Origin: Alphaproteobacteria bacterium
Lineage (GTDB): Bacteria; Pseudomonadota; Alphaproteobacteria; Micavibrionales; UBA2020
Assembly: GCA_021413445.1 (NCBI GenBank)
Contig: JAIOQI010000006.1
Span: 1 to 46,927, forward strand
Direction of reading: 5' to 3'
DNA length: 46,927 bases
Shown: positions 28,839 to 39,203 of the stretch, in pieces
How the letters are laid out: each line of letters starts with the position of its first letter
Position numbering within the stretch: position 1 is the first letter of the stretch
Made by a program: the position numbers and the translations under genes
Notes under the pieces: generated by a model
The model's input: only the letters and a program-made list of their open reading frames with translations
What the model was told of the DNA's origin: nothing
Database searches by the model: none

Positions 28839-29558
28839 CTACGGCGCGGGCTGTTTCAGGGGTTTTAGTTTGCAGTTGCGCTCTTTCTGGGTATTCATGG
28901 TGAAAATCGGCTTGTAGCCGGTTTCATACAGGTTCTCTATTGAATTTTGAGCGCCTTCCGAGTCGTTCAGGATCAGGCAATCGACCCAGCTGTTGTCGGC
29001 AGTGGTATCGACCGCCAGAACGCAGTGATTGACCTGCTCTGAAACGCCGTCGGTGGCGACGAACAGCAGAAGCGTCCGGTTTTCGGGTACATTCAGGTAT
29101 TTCATCGCGTAAAGCTTGGCAATGGCGAAATCTTCGCAGTCGCCGGCGCCGCGCAGGCAAGTTTCAACGCCGGAGGCAAAATATTCATAAGCCTGGTAAT
29201 CTTCTTCATCCGAAAGATAGGTGACCTGGTTGTTGACGAGATCGTTGACGGCGTTGGCCTTATCAAGGAGGGAAGCGTCTTTTGTGTCATCCAGCTGGGA
29301 CAGCCAGTCCTGGTAATGCACTTGGTTGGAATCGTTGCGCAGGCAGGAGTTTTGTCGCGGTTCCCAGGCCTGAACTTCGTTGTCATCGAGAGTTGTATAG
29401 ACTCTCCCGTTGTCAAAAACGAGTTGCGTGTTTGGCGCCGAAGTGGCGTCGGGATGGCGATGCTGCTGGTCGCAGCCTGTCAGCAGGCCAGCCGCCGTCA
29501 TGGCCGACAATGCGGCGGCGCGGAATTTGTTTTTTAACGACTCAAGGCCTCTGATCAC
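28839..29558 (-). CDS. BTLCP/LapG-like lipoprotein proteinase 3
   Basis: 239 residues from a GTG start with GGGAG seven bases upstream. The leader LKNKFRAAALSA ends in the lipobox LLTGC (Cys29). Core residues are Cys141 in AGDCEDFAIAKLYA and His178 in VNHCVLAVD. The third motif is LILNDSE, with Asn198 in place of the Asp of proteinase 1. Overall it is closer to proteinase 2 in this motif but closer to proteinase 1 before the core (SNQVHYQDWLSQLD versus SNSVHYQAWLSKLD). First gene of a two-gene unit with proteinase 2. Confidence 0.82.
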   Translation of the reverse strand: MIRGLESLKNKFRAAALSAMTAAGLLTGCDQQHRHPDATSAPNTQLVFDNGRVYTTLDDNEVQAWEPRQNSCLRNDSNQVHYQDWLSQLDDTKDASLLDKANAVNDLVNNQVTYLSDEEDYQAYEYFASGVETCLRGAGDCEDFAIAKLYAMKYLNVPENRTLLLFVATDGVSEQVNHCVLAVDTTADNSWVDCLILNDSEGAQNSIENLYETGYKPIFTMNTQKERNCKLKPLKQPAP

Positions 29559-29587
29559 GGCGCTGCTCCCATTATTGAACTTTTGAG

Positions 29588-29616
29588 AGCCTATCAGTAA
29601 TTTACTATTATGTCAA
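29588..29616 (-). promoter_or_regulatory. Putative promoter of proteinases 3 and 2
   Basis: TTGACA (29616-29611, minus strand) continues as TTGACATAAT. After 17 bases comes TAGGCT (29593-29588). The region from 29559 to 29654 is AT-rich and separates this cluster from rnr. Confidence 0.45.
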
Positions 29617-29654
29617 TTAAATTAAAATATCACTATATATTTCAATAAGTTATT

Positions 29655-31948
29655 TTAGCGTCTTTTCTTACCGCCCTTGCCGCGCCGGTGCTTTTCGCCG
29701 GCCTTCTTGTTCTTGTGGGCGGGTTTATCACGGCGGCGGTTCCGGTCAAAATTCCGGCGTGGCGCCGGTCCTGCATCCCCGCCGCCCGAGGCATCGACCA
29801 GTTCGAACACGGTGCTGCCGCGCATCGGGTCGGCTTCCAGCAGCCGCACGACGACGGCTTGCGCGAGGCGGTAGCTGCGGCCGGACTGCTTGCCGACCAG
29901 CGCATGGCGCTTTTCGTCATGGATGTAGTAGTCGCGCGGCAGGCTGCGCATCGGCACGATGCCGTCCGCGCCGGATTCGTCCAGCGAGACGAACAGCCCG
30001 AAGTGGGTGACGCCGCTGACCTTGCCGGGGAACTCCTTGCCGACGTTGGTGCTGAGGTATTGCGCGGTGAAGCGATCCATCACGTCGCGTTCGGCCAGCA
30101 TCGAGCGGCGCTCGGTCTGGGAGATGTGCTCGGCGATTTCGTGCAGGGTCTCCATTTCGCCGTCTTCCAGCCCGCCCGCGCCGAGGCGGTGCGAACGAAC
30201 CAGCGCGCGGTGCACCACCAGGTCCGCATAGCGGCGGATCGGCGAGGTGAAGTGCGCGTATCTTTCCAGCGCCAGGCCGAAGTGGCCGAGGTTGTCGGGG
30301 CTGTAGATCGCCTGGCTCTGGGTGCGCAGCAGCAGGGTGTGGATGAGCTCCTTGTCCGGCTTGTCGGCGGAGAGGCGGAGGATGTGGTTGAGGTTCTTCG
30401 GCTTGAGGTCTTCCGCCTTCGGCAGGCTGTAGCCAAGTTCCTTGAGGAACAGGCGGGTGTTTTCCAGCCGGTCGAAGGAGGGGCTGTCGTGGATGCGATA
30501 GACGCAGGGCGCGTTTTTCTTTTCCAGCGCCTCGGCGGTGGCGACATTCGCCAGGATCATGAATTCCTCGATCAGCTGGTGGCTGTCCAGGCGGTGGCGC
30601 GGTATAATCGCGGTAATCATGCCCTTGTCGTCGATCACCGCCTTGCGCTCCGGCAGGTCGATCTCCAGCGCGCCGCGCAGTTCGCGGGCGTGTTTGAGGA
30701 TGCTGTAGGCCTTATAGAGTGGCTTGATGACGGGCTCCAGCAGCGGCCCGGTGGTGTCGTCCGGGTAGCCTTTGTGCGCGTTATCCACTTCCTCGTAGGT
30801 CAGCCGCGCCGCCGAGCGCATCAGCCCGCGCATGAACTTATGCGCGATGAGTTTGCCGTTCTTGTCGATCCACAGGTCGCAGGCGAGGCAGGCGCGGTTC
30901 ACTTTCGGCTTCAGCGAGCACAGGTCGTTGGACAGGCGTTCCGGCAGCATCGGCACCACGCGGTCGGCGAAATAGGTGGAGTTGCCGCGCTCCAGCGCCG
31001 TCTTGTCCAGCGCCGAATTGGGCTGCACGTAATAGGAGACGTCGGCAATCGCCACCAGCAGGTGCCAGCCGCCCTCGTTGCCGGGAGTCTGGTCGGGTTC
31101 GGCGAAGACGGCATCGTCGAAATCGCGCGCATCGGCGCCGTCGATGGTCACCAGCGGGATGGCGCGCAAATCGACGCGCCCGCCGGAAAGGTCCGGCTCC
31201 TGCATGCCGTCGGCCTCTTGCAGGGCTTCTTGGGAGAATTCGGTCGGGATGCCGTGGGAATGGATGGCGATCAGGCTGATGAGGCGCGGGTCATCTTTTT
31301 TGCCGAGGCGCTTGACGATCCGGACGGGATTTTTCGAGCGGGGATATTTTCCGCCGGCCGGCAGCTGTTCCGCCACCACCAGGTCGCCTTCGGCAAAGCC
31401 CTTGGCGAATTCATGCGGGACGAAATAATCTTCCTTGACCTTTTTGTTGGTGGGATAGACGTAGCCGCCGTCCTTGTAGGGCTTGAAAACGCCGATGATC
31501 TGGCCGGTGATATCGTCAAGGGTCTTCAGGATGCGGGCTTCGTATTCGGTGGCGGAGACTCTTTTCATCCGCACTAAAATCTGCTCGCCGGGGCTGAGGG
31601 CGCCTTCCGTGCGGCGGCTGTCGGTGACGAAGATGACGGGCGCGGGCCCGCGGCCCTGCCAGTCCAGGGGCTTGGCGACCATCTCGCCATCGACATCCAG
31701 CCCGACGATTTCAACCAGGCCGGTGGCCGGCAGCGCGTCGGGCGCTTTGTAGGATTTTCCGCTGTCCTTGGCAACGACGCCTTCTTCCGCCAGTTCCTTG
31801 AGCAGCTGCTTCAGCGCGATGCGGTCCTGTTGGCCTTTGATGCTGAAGGCTTTGGCGATCTCGCGTTTGTTGAGCGCGTCGCCGCTGCTGTGGATGAATT
31901 CCCGCAGGGCGTCTTTGGTCGGCAGGCCGGGCTCGTATTTCTTTTTGC

Positions 31949-31952
<4 letters not shown>
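29655..31952 (-). CDS. rnr: Ribonuclease R
   Basis: Processive 3'-5' exoribonuclease degrading structured RNA. The product is 765 residues. An N-terminal winged-helix segment is followed by cold-shock-type domains and the RNB catalytic domain with DGADARDFDDAVFA, whose aspartates bind magnesium. An S1 domain (PGKVSGVTHFGLFVSLDESGA) and a Lys/Arg-rich tail of about 40 residues follow, a feature of RNase R and not RNase II. The ATG overlaps the topA stop, so the two are coupled. Confidence 0.95.
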
Positions 31953-34600
<2,648 letters not shown>

Positions 34601-34619
34601 AGTTTTCCTTCTCTGTGCT

Positions 34620-34639
34620 GACACATTATAATATGTGTC
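34620..34639 (-). promoter_or_regulatory. topA -10 element inside an inverted repeat
   Basis: Arms GACACAT (34620-34626) and ATGTGTC (34633-34639) are a perfect seven-base inverted repeat around TATAAT. On the minus strand TATAAT (34630-34625) is a near-ideal -10 about 25 bases from the topA start. The -35 is weak (TAGAAG at 16 bases). A regulator binding the repeat would cover the -10. Confidence 0.42.
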
Positions 34640-34649
34640 CGATAAGCTT

Positions 34650-35759
34650 CTAGATCAGGTTTACCTTATTTCCCGGCTGCCGTTCAATACGTCCTGCGAG
34701 TTCTAATTCCAGAATCACAGTTAAAACGTCAGCTACGGGCGCTCCGGCCGCCCGGATGACCTCATCCATCTGCACCGGGGTGGGACTCAATATTTCCAGA
34801 ATTCTAATCCGCAGCGATTCGTCCGGCTCTTTGGCGGGGGTGGCACTGAACAAATGCGGCGCGCCTTTCCACGTGTCCCCCGCCGGGTCGTGCATGGGGC
34901 GGAGGCGCAGGTTTTTCAGTTCGCGGATGATTTCATCGGCGCTGGTCGCCATATGCGCGCCGTCCTGGATCAGCTTGTTGGCGCCTTCGGCGCGGGGATC
35001 GAGCGGCGAGCCGGGAACGGCGAAGACCTCGCGGTTCTGCTCCGCGGCCATGCGGGCGGTGATGAGCGAACCGGATTTCATCGCCGCCTCGACGATCAGC
35101 ACGCCCAGGCTCATGCCGGAAATAATGCGGTTGCGCTTGGGGAAGTGGCGCGCGAGGGGTTCGGTGCCGAACGGGCTTTCAGCGACGATCGCGCCCTGCT
35201 CGGCAATTTGTTGGTAAAGCTTTTCATTTTCACGCGGGTAGATCACGTCGATGCCGCCGGCGACAACGGCGACGGTGCCGGTGGCCAGCGCCGCCGCGTG
35301 GGCGCTGGTGTCGATGCCGCGCGCCAGCCCGGAGACGATCACATAGTCGGCCTCCGCCACCCTGCGCGAAAACTCATCGGCGATTTTGCGCCCGGTCAGG
35401 GAGGCGTTGCGCGCGCCCACCACGCCAAGAGCGGGCTTGGACAAAAGGGCGGCATGGCCCAGCACGGTGATAAGCGGCGGGGCGTCTTCCACTTCCGCCA
35501 GCAGTTTCGGGTAGCCGGGTTCGTCGCGGGCGATCAGGTGCGCGTTGAACTTTTCGATCTGCTCCATTTCCTTTTCGGCCAGATCGGCGTCAAAAGCTTT
35601 CAGGCCGCTTAAGCGGCCGCCGCGTTTGGCCAGATCGGGCAGCGCCTTGAGGGCGGCTTCCGCCGAACCGAAGCGCTCCAGCAGCTTGTAAAAGGTGATC
35701 GGGCCGACGTTCTCCGTGCGCGACAGGCGCAGCCAGGCCAGCTTTTCCTTTGCATTCAT
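34650..35759 (-). CDS. dprA: DNA-processing protein DprA/Smf
   Basis: Cytoplasmic protein that loads RecA on incoming single-stranded DNA in transformation. The product is 369 residues. An N-terminal helical region (ENVGPITFYKLLERFGSAE) precedes the Rossmann-like DprA core with GVVGARNASLTGRKIADEF, SGLARGIDTSAHAAAL and SGMSLGVLIVEA. A C-terminal winged-helix segment (PTPVQMDEVIRAAGAP) is present. The ATG overlaps the plsY stop. Presence of dprA alone does not show competence, since it is widespread. Confidence 0.95.
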   Translation of the reverse strand: MNAKEKLAWLRLSRTENVGPITFYKLLERFGSAEAALKALPDLAKRGGRLSGLKAFDADLAEKEMEQIEKFNAHLIARDEPGYPKLLAEVEDAPPLITVLGHAALLSKPALGVVGARNASLTGRKIADEFSRRVAEADYVIVSGLARGIDTSAHAAALATGTVAVVAGGIDVIYPRENEKLYQQIAEQGAIVAESPFGTEPLARHFPKRNRIISGMSLGVLIVEAAMKSGSLITARMAAEQNREVFAVPGSPLDPRAEGANKLIQDGAHMATSADEIIRELKNLRLRPMHDPAGDTWKGAPHLFSATPAKEPDESLRIRILEILSPTPVQMDEVIRAAGAPVADVLTVILELELAGRIERQPGNKVNLI

Positions 35760-36382
35760 GAAGAGCTCTTGAGCTTGATCTTGCTCTCGGTGCCGCTGAG
35801 GAGACGCCGGATATTCTCATGGTGCTTGGCCCAGACCATCAGGGAAAGGAAGGCCATGACGACAATAATCTGGAAGTCGGCGGTCAGCAGCACCGCGACA
35901 ATCGGCGACAGGCCGAAGGCGGCAAGGGAGGACAGCGATGAGTATTGCGTCATCACGGCGACGGCCAGCCAGATCAGGCAAAGGATGAGGCCGACTTTCC
36001 ACGACAGGGCGAAAGCGATGCCGAGCGCAACGGCGACGCCCTTGCCGCCCTTGAACTTAAGCCATACCGGGAACAAGTGGCCGATGAAAGCGCCCAGCGC
36101 CGCGATGACCGCGTAGTCCATATGGACTTGCCGGGCGATGAGGACGGGAATGGTGCCCTTCAGGCCGTCCAGCAGCAAAGTGATGATGGCCAGTTTCTTG
36201 CCGCCGACCCGCAGCACATTGGTCGCGCCGATATTGCCCGAACCTGATTTGCGGATATCCCCGAGCCCCGATATTTTGCCGAGCAGCAGCCCGTAGGGCA
36301 CGCTGCCGGAAAGATAGCCGCCCAGGAATGCGAGCAGGATAGCGGACCAGATGATAGGGGTTTGGGTCAGGAGCAGGGACAT
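35756..36382 (-). CDS. plsY: Glycerol-3-phosphate acyltransferase PlsY
   Basis: Inner-membrane enzyme that acylates glycerol-3-phosphate from acyl-phosphate, the first step of phospholipid synthesis. The ATG at 36382 follows AGAGGAAAA; an upstream ATG at 36415 lacks a good site. The product is 208 residues. Family motifs are GGYLSGSVPYG, GSGNIGATNVLRVGG and KFKGGKGVAVALG. Several hydrophobic helices are evident. It heads the plsY-dprA-topA-rnr unit, all with four-base overlaps except the 49-base dprA-topA gap. Confidence 0.95.
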   Translation of the reverse strand: MSLLLTQTPIIWSAILLAFLGGYLSGSVPYGLLLGKISGLGDIRKSGSGNIGATNVLRVGGKKLAIITLLLDGLKGTIPVLIARQVHMDYAVIAALGAFIGHLFPVWLKFKGGKGVAVALGIAFALSWKVGLILCLIWLAVAVMTQYSSLSSLAAFGLSPIVAVLLTADFQIIVVMAFLSLMVWAKHHENIRRLLSGTESKIKLKSSS

Positions 36383-36455
36383 TTTAATTTTCCTCTTTAA
36401 AAAAAGATGCGCCACTATCCCTTATTTGCAAGGGGCGGGCAATGTTTTTTTGGCT

Positions 36456-37688
36456 TTATACCACGCCCTTGTTTTTCAGGGCGGCGATCTCTTCGTCGCT
36501 CATCTTCAACTGGTTTTTTAAAATCTCCCGCGTGTCTTCGCCCAGCGTCGGCGGCGCGTGGCGGTAGGAGACCGGCGTTTCCGACAGCTGAAGCGGGTTG
36601 GCGATCAGCGTGACCGGCTTGTCCGTCGCGGCATGCGGCATGGTAACGGCCATGCCGCGCGCTTTCACCTGCGGGTCGGCGAAAACCTGGTCGAGGGTGT
36701 TGACCGGGCCGCAGGGCACGTCGAGTTTTTCAAGCCCGTCGATCCAGTGCTGTTGCGTGTGCTGCGCGACGATGGCGCGGACCAGCGGCACCAGGATTTC
36801 CCGGTTTTTGACGCGGTTCCTGTTTTCGGTGAAGCACGGGTCCTGATAGAGCTCCGGCCGGCCTGCGAAAACGCAGAAGTCCTGGTACTGCCGGTCGTTG
36901 CCGACGGCGAGGACGATGTAGCTGTCGGAGGTCTTGAAGACTTCATAGGGAACGATGGTCAGGTGCGCGTTGCCCATGCGCGGCGGGACGGCGCCGCCGG
37001 TCAGGTAATATTGCGCCGCGTTCGACATCACGGCGACCTGCGTATCCAGCAGCGAAATGTCGATGAACTGCCCCTGGCCGGTTTTCTCGCGGTGATAGAG
37101 CGCCGCCAGGATGCCGGTCAGGCTGTACAGCCCGGTCATGATGTCGGCGAAGGCGACCGGCATTTTGTAGGGGTCGCCGTCCACCGGCCCGTTCAGGCTC
37201 ATCACGCCGCCCATGCCCTGAATCAGGTAGTCGTAGCCGGCGCGATCCTTGTAGGGGCCGCTGTGGCCGAAGCCGGTCAGCGAGCAATAGATCAGGCGCG
37301 GAAACTCTTTTTTCAGCTGTGCGTAGTCCAGCCCGTATTTTTCGAGCGAGCCGGCCTTGTAGTTCTCGAACAGGATGTCGGAGGTGGCGAGCAGCTTCTT
37401 GGCCACTGCCAGCCCTTCCGGCTGGGTGAAATCCAGCGCCAGCGATTTCTTGTTGCGGTTGGCGGAAAGGTAATAGGCGCTTTCGGTCGTTTCATGGCCG
37501 TTGCCGTCCTTCAGGAACGGCGGGCCCCATTTGCGCGTGTCGTCGCCGGCGCCCGGCTTTTCGATCTTGATGACGTCAGCGCCGAGGTCGCCGAGGATCT
37601 GGGTGGCGCTGGGCCCGGCCAGGATGCGCGACATGTCGAAAACGCGCACGCCCTTCAGGGGGCCGGTGTTTTTGTTCTCCATATTCAT
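36456..37688 (-). CDS. CaiB/BaiF family CoA-transferase
   Basis: Type III CoA-transferase moving CoA between carboxylic acids. The product is 410 residues, the usual length. Features are GVRVFDMSRILAGPSATQILGDLGADVIKIE at the start in two parts (residues 14-44), FENYKAGSLEKYGLDY, and Asp182 in AFADIMTGLYS, which by position matches the catalytic aspartate of formyl-CoA transferase. Substrates cannot be assigned; oxalate-specific context is missing. AGGA lies nine bases before the ATG. It is divergent from asd and separated from plsY by 73 bases. Confidence 0.88.
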   Translation of the reverse strand: MNMENKNTGPLKGVRVFDMSRILAGPSATQILGDLGADVIKIEKPGAGDDTRKWGPPFLKDGNGHETTESAYYLSANRNKKSLALDFTQPEGLAVAKKLLATSDILFENYKAGSLEKYGLDYAQLKKEFPRLIYCSLTGFGHSGPYKDRAGYDYLIQGMGGVMSLNGPVDGDPYKMPVAFADIMTGLYSLTGILAALYHREKTGQGQFIDISLLDTQVAVMSNAAQYYLTGGAVPPRMGNAHLTIVPYEVFKTSDSYIVLAVGNDRQYQDFCVFAGRPELYQDPCFTENRNRVKNREILVPLVRAIVAQHTQQHWIDGLEKLDVPCGPVNTLDQVFADPQVKARGMAVTMPHAATDKPVTLIANPLQLSETPVSYRHAPPTLGEDTREILKNQLKMSDEEIAALKNKGVV

Positions 37689-37731
37689 CTCACCATCCTA
37701 TTAGGCACTTCTCACGGACTCTATAATTTGT

Positions 37732-37747
37732 TAAGTGTCTAAGTGTC
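37732..37747. repeat. Perfect 8-base tandem duplication upstream of asd
   Basis: TAAGTGTC occurs twice head to tail in the 100-base divergent region between the CoA-transferase and asd genes. TATAAT at 37722-37727 lies just before it. It may be a regulator site or a recent slippage product. Confidence 0.5.
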
Positions 37748-37788
37748 CAATCAGGCTATGCTTTTGTAAAGCTGAAAAGAGGAATTAT

Positions 37789-38805
37789 ATGGCATATAAA
37801 GTTGCTGTCGTCGGCGCCACCGGCAATGTGGGCCAGGTCATGCTGAGCGTGCTGGCGGAACGGAATTTTCCGGTGAGCGAGGTCTATGCCGTCGCCTCCC
37901 CGAAATCGGCGGGGCGCGAGGTTTCTTTCGGCGAAGACAATGTCCTGAAGGTGCAAAACCTGGAAAAATTCGATTTCAAGGGCGTGGATATCGTCCTCGC
38001 TTCCGCCGGTTCCGCGGTGGCGGCGGCATTCGCCCCCCGCGCCGCCAAGGCCGGGGCGGTGGTGATCGACAACAGCTCCTGCTTCCGCATGGACAAGGAC
38101 GTGCCGCTGGTGGTGCCGGAAGTGAATCCCGAGGCAATCGCCCTTTACAAGAAAAAATTCATCATCGCCAACCCGAACTGCTCCACCATCCAGATGGTGG
38201 TGGCGCTGAAGCCCCTGCATGACATGGCTACCATCAAGCGGATCGTGGTCGCCACCTACCAGTCCGTCTCGGGCGCGGGCAAGGCGGCGATGGACGAGCT
38301 GTTCGACCAGACCCGCGCCATCTACGGCAACGGCGAGGCGAAAAGAAGCGTGTTCGCCAAGCAGATTTCCTTCAACGTCATCCCGCAGATCGACGCTTTC
38401 ATGGATGACGGCTCCACCAAGGAAGAATGGAAGATGCGGGTGGAGACCAAAAAAATCCTCGGCGCCGATATTGAAGTGTCGGCGACCTGCGTGCGCGTGC
38501 CGGTGTTCGTCTGCCATTCCGAGGCGGTGAACATTGAATTCAAAAAACCCATCACCGCGGCGCAGGCGCGTCGGGCTTTGCAAAAAGCGCCCGGCGTGGT
38601 GGTCATCGACAAGCACGATCCGGAAGACGGATTCATCACCCCGGCGGAAGCCTCCGGCGAGGATTCGGTCTATGTCAGCCGCATCCGTCAGGATGACAGC
38701 GTCAAGCACGGCCTCAGCCTCTGGGTGGTGGCCGACAATTTGCGCAAGGGCGCGGCGACCAACGCGGTGCAGATCGCGGAGATTCTGGCGAAAAAATATC
38801 TTTAG
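37789..38805 (+). CDS. asd: Aspartate-semialdehyde dehydrogenase
   Basis: NADPH enzyme reducing aspartyl phosphate to the semialdehyde, the branch toward lysine, meso-diaminopimelate, methionine and threonine. From the ATG at 37789, preceded by AGAGGA, the product is 338 residues. The frame is open to 37735, but the nucleotide fold VAVVGATGNVGQVML begins right after this start. The catalytic cysteine is Cys131 in IANPNCSTIQ. It supplies the diaminopimelate consumed by MurE in this window. It converges on a small membrane gene 15 bases away. Confidence 0.95.
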   Translation: MAYKVAVVGATGNVGQVMLSVLAERNFPVSEVYAVASPKSAGREVSFGEDNVLKVQNLEKFDFKGVDIVLASAGSAVAAAFAPRAAKAGAVVIDNSSCFRMDKDVPLVVPEVNPEAIALYKKKFIIANPNCSTIQMVVALKPLHDMATIKRIVVATYQSVSGAGKAAMDELFDQTRAIYGNGEAKRSVFAKQISFNVIPQIDAFMDDGSTKEEWKMRVETKKILGADIEVSATCVRVPVFVCHSEAVNIEFKKPITAAQARRALQKAPGVVVIDKHDPEDGFITPAEASGEDSVYVSRIRQDDSVKHGLSLWVVADNLRKGAATNAVQIAEILAKKYL

Positions 38806-38820
38806 TTTTGGTCCGGCGCC

Positions 38821-39075
38821 CTATCGTCCCGCCGCCGGTGCGATTTTCGACAGCTGCTCGCTTTCGCGGGCGAGTTGCCGGGCGATGTTCTGCAGGGTTT
38901 TTTCGTTGGGCGGGGCGGAATTCGTGAACTGAGCGGTCATTTCGGAGACTGAATCCTGCGCGTCGCCGTACAGGACAAGGATTTTGGAAAACATGGTCAC
39001 AACCACCAGGCCGACAAACACGGAGCAAAGGCACTTGAAGGTCATGCGGCTAAAGAGGCTGCTGATGAGAGACAT
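38821..39075 (-). CDS. Small single-helix membrane protein of unknown function
   Basis: I do not recognise this 84-residue protein. A hydrophobic segment near residues 15-34 (CSVFVGLVVVTMFSKILVLYG) is followed by a polar, mostly helical tail with Gln, Glu and Ser residues (MTAQFTNSAPPNEKTLQNIA). AAGGAG stands eight bases before the ATG, which supports a real gene. It is divergent from the DUF4139 gene and convergent with asd. Confidence 0.62.
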   Translation of the reverse strand: MSLISSLFSRMTFKCLCSVFVGLVVVTMFSKILVLYGDAQDSVSEMTAQFTNSAPPNEKTLQNIARQLARESEQLSKIAPAAGR

Positions 39076-39203
39076 GATGTTTTCTCCTTTCCGTTACTAT
39101 ACAATATGACCTTGCTTTCGAAAGCGGTATTGGCATAAATTCTTGTAATACTCTTGCTTTTATCTGGGAATTGTTTTCGTAATACGGTCATTTATAGGTT
39201 TTT

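Noticed and set aside
26624..29654. Insertion sequence or transposon as the source of the exported-protein cluster
   Set aside because: No transposase, integrase, terminal inverted repeats or tRNA attachment site were seen around the cluster.
29688..31577. 629-residue plus-strand open frame opposite rnr
   Set aside because: The minus strand encodes a complete RNase R with catalytic motifs; the plus frame has no family features.
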